Shown piece by piece: positions 41,904-44,153 of a stretch of 44,153 nt of DNA (position 1 is the stretch's first letter; every line of letters starts with the position of its first letter). The translations under genes were made by a program, and so were the position numbers. Below the pieces are notes generated by a model, which worked only from the letters and a program-made list of their open reading frames with translations, was not told the origin of the DNA and searched no databases. The DNA comes from Bacillota bacterium (GTDB lineage: Bacteria; Bacillota; Clostridia; Lachnospirales; Lachnospiraceae), in the NCBI GenBank assembly GCA_023435645.1, contig JAEYRK010000083.1, positions 1-44,153 of the forward strand. The letters run 5' to 3'.

Positions 41904-41932
41904 TTGCGTTCAACTCCCATTTCTGGTATGAT
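41904..41932 (+). promoter_or_regulatory. Promoter of the XRE regulator gene
   Basis: -35 TTGCGT (41904-41909), 17-base spacer, -10 TATGAT (41927-41932) with upstream TGG, an extended -10. The transcript would start near 41939, so the leader is under 15 bases. Confidence 0.55.
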
Positions 41933-41952
41933 TAGGTCCGGGAGGTGGAAAT

Positions 41953-42720
41953 GTGAAATTTAGTGATAAACTAATTCAATTACGAAGAGAGAGGGGTTAT
42001 TCCCAGGAACAGCTGGCAGACTTATTAAAGGTATCCCGACAGTCTGTGAGCAAATGGGAGGCCGGTCATTCCATGCCGGAGCTGAATAAGTTAATTATCC
42101 TGGCTGATATGTTCGGCATTACGGTGGATTACCTGGTCAAGGAGGAATTAGAACCCGGTCAGGAGTCCCCTCCGGGGACGAAGGATACGTCACAGAGCTC
42201 CTACCAGCCGGTGTATGTACCAAGATATCTTGGAGAATTTGAATACAAAAGTAAGAGGAGAATATTTGGTATTCCTTTGATACACATCCGCTATGGATAT
42301 GGTCCTAAGGTGGCAAAGGGTATCAGCGCGATCGGGAATATCGCTATTGGCGCCATCAGCATCGGAGGAGTTGCTCTGGGAGGAATCTGCTTCGGGGGCC
42401 TTGGTCTGGGGCTTCTTGCCTTGGCAGGATGTGCCATAGGTCTCTTTGCCTTCGGTGGTTTGGCCATCGGTATTTTGGCGATTGGTGGCTTCGCTATGGG
42501 GGTGTACTCCATTGGAGGTATGTCAATTGCCTCCCAGATTGCGGTCGGAGGATCCGCTTCTGCCAAAACGGCAGTCGGCGCCAGGGTCAGCGGAGAACAT
42601 ATACTGAAGATGACAGAGTCAATCACCGGTAATCAAGTCAGGGAATTTATCCTGCTGCACAATCCGAATATCTGGGAGCCGATTCTGAGAATAATAACAG
42701 CCTTCGGGGTTTTATTTTAA
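41953..42720 (+). CDS. XRE-family regulator with a C-terminal glycine pentad-repeat domain
   Basis: Protein of 255 aa with a GTG start behind GGAGG. Residues 1-62 are a clear HTH_3 domain (LIQLRRERGYSQEQLADLLKVSRQSVSKWE, then a second half ending ITVDYLVKEEL). A proline/serine-rich linker and a FEYKSKRRIFGIPLIHI segment follow. From about 120 to 195 the chain is 14 near-perfect pentads with Gly in one register and small or aliphatic residues elsewhere (GAISI, GGVAL, GGICF, GLFAF, GGLAI, GILAI, GGFAM, GVYSI and so on). This could be two or more membrane helices or a glycine-rich solenoid. Function unknown. Clostridial genomes carry related proteins, usually of unknown target. Confidence 0.85.
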   Translation: MKFSDKLIQLRRERGYSQEQLADLLKVSRQSVSKWEAGHSMPELNKLIILADMFGITVDYLVKEELEPGQESPPGTKDTSQSSYQPVYVPRYLGEFEYKSKRRIFGIPLIHIRYGYGPKVAKGISAIGNIAIGAISIGGVALGGICFGGLGLGLLALAGCAIGLFAFGGLAIGILAIGGFAMGVYSIGGMSIASQIAVGGSASAKTAVGARVSGEHILKMTESITGNQVREFILLHNPNIWEPILRIITAFGVLF

Positions 42721-42734
42721 TGCTGGGATAATAC

Positions 42735-42763
42735 TTGACGAAAGGCATAAAATAACATATGAT
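42735..42763 (+). promoter_or_regulatory. Sigma-A promoter of the ABC-F leader
   Basis: -35 TTGACG (42735-42740), 17-base spacer, -10 TATGAT (42758-42763), near consensus. Transcription would begin near 42770, producing a leader of about 280 bases before the ABC-F gene. Confidence 0.7.
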
Positions 42764-42803
42764 GGATATGGATTTTGATATTGAAGGGAAAACGAGAAAA
42801 ATC

Positions 42804-42929
42804 ATGAACAATACACTTAGATGGGTAAAATTTGAATCTGTTATGACAGCAATTTATGGCGTTTACGGGATTACTGCGCCCAAAATTGAATTAACAGATC
42901 ACCCCATAAGTTTATTGGAGCATTCATGA
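42804..42929 (+). CDS. Short leader ORF upstream of the ABC-F gene
   Basis: Open frame of 41 codons (MNNTLRWVKFESVMTAIYGV...) ending in a TGA at 42927-42929. It can be extended in frame to ATG 42759, but that ATG overlaps the -10 box, so 42804 is the first start inside the predicted transcript. Its ribosome binding site is weak (AAGGG 15 bases away, ACGAG nearer). I recognise no protein family. Its interest is its position between promoter and terminator, as in translated leaders of antibiotic-resistance genes. Confidence 0.4.
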   Translation: MNNTLRWVKFESVMTAIYGVYGITAPKIELTDHPISLLEHS

Positions 42930-42987
42930 TTACTCTATAATCAGCAGAGTTTACGACTGATATTAGGATTGATAATGAGAATATGAA

Positions 42988-43016
42988 ACCCAAGGCTTAT
43001 TGGCCTTGGGTTTTTT
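42988..43016 (+). terminator. Intrinsic terminator in the ABC-F leader (putative attenuator)
   Basis: ACCCAAGGC (42988-42996) and GCCTTGGGT (43003-43011) form a perfect 9-bp stem with a 6-base loop and six Ts (43011-43016). It ends only 37 bases before the ABC-F start. Bases 42903-42913 near the end of the short ORF can pair with 42993-43003 (eight Watson-Crick pairs, two G-U pairs, one mismatch), a candidate antiterminator. Confidence 0.85.
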
Positions 43017-43053
43017 GCGTAAATAAATATGATATATAAAGTGAGGTAGAAAA

Positions 43054-44153
43054 ATGATTGAATTAAGTATTCACAATGTAAGCAAATTTTATGGTGCAAA
43101 TCAAATATTAAAGGAGATTTCCTTTGATTTAAAGACCGGAGAAAGGGTCGGACTGATTGGGCAAAATGGCTGCGGCAAAACTACGATCTTCAAAATCTTA
43201 ATGGGAATTGAAGATTATCAGGCAGGAGAAATCAGTATTAGGAAGGGAGCCAGACTGGGGTATCTGAACCAAATCCCGGAGTTCGAAGAGGGAACCACTG
43301 TCCTAGAGGTATTGGAAGGAGCATATGAGGAGCTTTACCGTCTGAAGCACAGGTTGATGGAGCTGGAGGGACAATTTGGTATATTGGAAGGAGAGGCGCT
43401 TCACAGGGCCTTGGAGCTATATGGTAAGCTGACGGAACAGTATGAGATGGCAGGGGGCTATGAAACAGAAATCAAGCTTCGTAAGACCACCGAAGGATTG
43501 CTAATCAGCGATGCTATGTTAAAGCTTCCCTTTAACAGCCTGAGCGGAGGAGAGAAGACCAGGGTGATTCTAGCGAAGATCCTACTGGAGGAGCCGGATA
43601 TCCTTCTGCTGGATGAGCCCAGTAACCACCTGGACCTCGCAGCGGTAGAATGGTTGGAGGGCTTCTTAAAGGATTACAAGGGAACGGTGCTGGTGATATC
43701 CCATGACCGATACTTTCTGGATGCCGTAATAACACGGATTATAGAACTTTATCCGGATCATGCGGACCTTTACCAGGGGAATTACAGCTGGTATGTGACG
43801 GAGAAGGAACGAAGGTTTTTAATCGAGCTTAGGAATTATCAGAATGAGCAGAGAAAGATTGAGCGGATGGAGGAGCAGATTGCCAGATACCGGATCTGGG
43901 GCGAGATGCGTGATAGTGAGAAGATGTTCAAACGGGCCAAAGAGCTGGAGAAGCGGCTTGAGAAGCTGGATACCCCGGTCAAGCCGATTGCGGAGAACCG
44001 CAAAATCCGCTTAAATCAGAAGGTGACCGGTAGAACCGGTAAGCTGGTGCTTGAGACGGAGGGTGTATGGAAAGGTTTTGGGGACAGAGAGGTTTTGAAG
44101 GAAGTCGGATTTACCCTATTCTATCAGGATAGCGCTTGTATTCTTGGTAGGAA
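43054..44153 (+). CDS. ABC-F family ATPase (ribosome-associated), 3' end cut by the window
   Basis: First 366 codons of a twin-ATPase protein with no membrane helices, the ABC-F layout. First nucleotide domain: Walker A GQNGCGKTT (about 37-45), signature SLSGGEKTRV, Walker B ILLLDEPSNHLD and the switch His in VISHDRYFLD. A long helical linker follows (RRFLIELRNYQNEQRKIERMEEQIARY, then KRAKELEKRLEKL), the region that reaches into the ribosome in antibiotic-protection members. The second domain starts at about residue 334 and is truncated. ABC-F proteins either aid translation or displace drugs such as lincosamides and pleuromutilins; the leader architecture favours the second. GAGG is 7 bases before ATG. 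Confidence 0.93.
   Translation, partial: MIELSIHNVSKFYGANQILKEISFDLKTGERVGLIGQNGCGKTTIFKILMGIEDYQAGEISIRKGARLGYLNQIPEFEEGTTVLEVLEGAYEELYRLKHRLMELEGQFGILEGEALHRALELYGKLTEQYEMAGGYETEIKLRKTTEGLLISDAMLKLPFNSLSGGEKTRVILAKILLEEPDILLLDEPSNHLDLAAVEWLEGFLKDYKGTVLVISHDRYFLDAVITRIIELYPDHADLYQGNYSWYVTEKERRFLIELRNYQNEQRKIERMEEQIARYRIWGEMRDSEKMFKRAKELEKRLEKLDTPVKPIAENRKIRLNQKVTGRTGKLVLETEGVWKGFGDREVLKEVGFTLFYQDSACILGR

Noticed and set aside
42291..42626. Minus-strand open frame of 111 codons rich in proline and alanine
   Set aside because: It is the reverse reading of the glycine pentad repeats of the XRE protein; the repetitive code keeps the opposite frame open. No ribosome binding site and no recognisable domain.

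Overview
The window (about 44 kb, moderate GC, Gram-positive style AGGAGG ribosome binding sites and consensus sigma-A promoters) looks like a chromosomal piece of a spore-forming, anaerobic clostridium, most likely a Lachnospiraceae (Clostridium cluster XIVa) member. The pointers are a BY-kinase/CpsB type capsule locus, a Csp-like S8 germination-type protease behind a sigma-E-like promoter, a cellobiose 2-epimerase family protein, GH1/GH2 glycosidases and a chemoreceptor with a fused sugar-binding domain. Genus-level placement is inference.

Layout: (1) 1-3107, the tail of an oligopeptide/dipeptide ABC transporter operon (oppB end, oppC, oppD, oppF), closed by a hairpin terminator. (2) 3348-4849, a GNAT acetyltransferase and a VanZ-family membrane protein, each with its own promoter. 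(3) 5081-28351, one very long co-directional polysaccharide operon of 21 genes with one strong promoter (TTGAAA-17-TATAAT) and one clear terminator at the far end. Its order is CpsB phosphatase, Wzz-like co-polymerase, BY-kinase, an unknown two-TM protein, the priming sugar transferase, four glycosyltransferases interleaved with a TupA-type ATP-grasp and a radical SAM/SPASM protein, Wzy, a beta-helix acyltransferase, Wzx, then sugar-nucleotide genes (gmd, fcl, manC, ugd, UDP-GlcA 4-epimerase), a second ATP-grasp and a degenerate second ugd. (4) 28510-30719, manA and a cellobiose/mannose 2-epimerase family gene. Together regions 3 and 4 predict a Wzx/Wzy-dependent capsule or exopolysaccharide with L-fucose and/or mannose plus glucuronic/galacturonic acid, probably decorated by acyl or amino-acid-like groups. 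No phosphomannomutase is present, so Man-6-P to Man-1-P must be done elsewhere.

(5) 30861-35818, minus strand: a chemoreceptor with a C-terminal periplasmic-binding-protein fold that topology places in the cytoplasm, a rhodanese lipoprotein, a small glycine-rich, possibly spore-associated protein, and a GH1 beta-glucosidase. (6) 36071-38052, a divergent GH2 enzyme. (7) 38134-39846, an FtsH-like membrane AAA protease (minus). (8) 40005-42720, a Csp-like subtilase and an XRE regulator whose C-terminal half is an unbroken run of glycine pentad repeats. (9) 42735-44153, an ABC-F ATPase (cut by the window end) preceded by promoter, short ORF and intrinsic terminator, the arrangement expected for antibiotic-responsive attenuation.

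The observations most worth follow-up are the chemoreceptor/binding-protein fusion, the ABC-F leader, two enzymes that kept their fold but lost a catalytic residue (the second UDP-glucose dehydrogenase and the 2-epimerase with His243 changed to Leu), and the radical SAM plus two ATP-grasp proteins embedded in the capsule locus. I saw no tRNA, rRNA, CRISPR array, transposase or phage gene.
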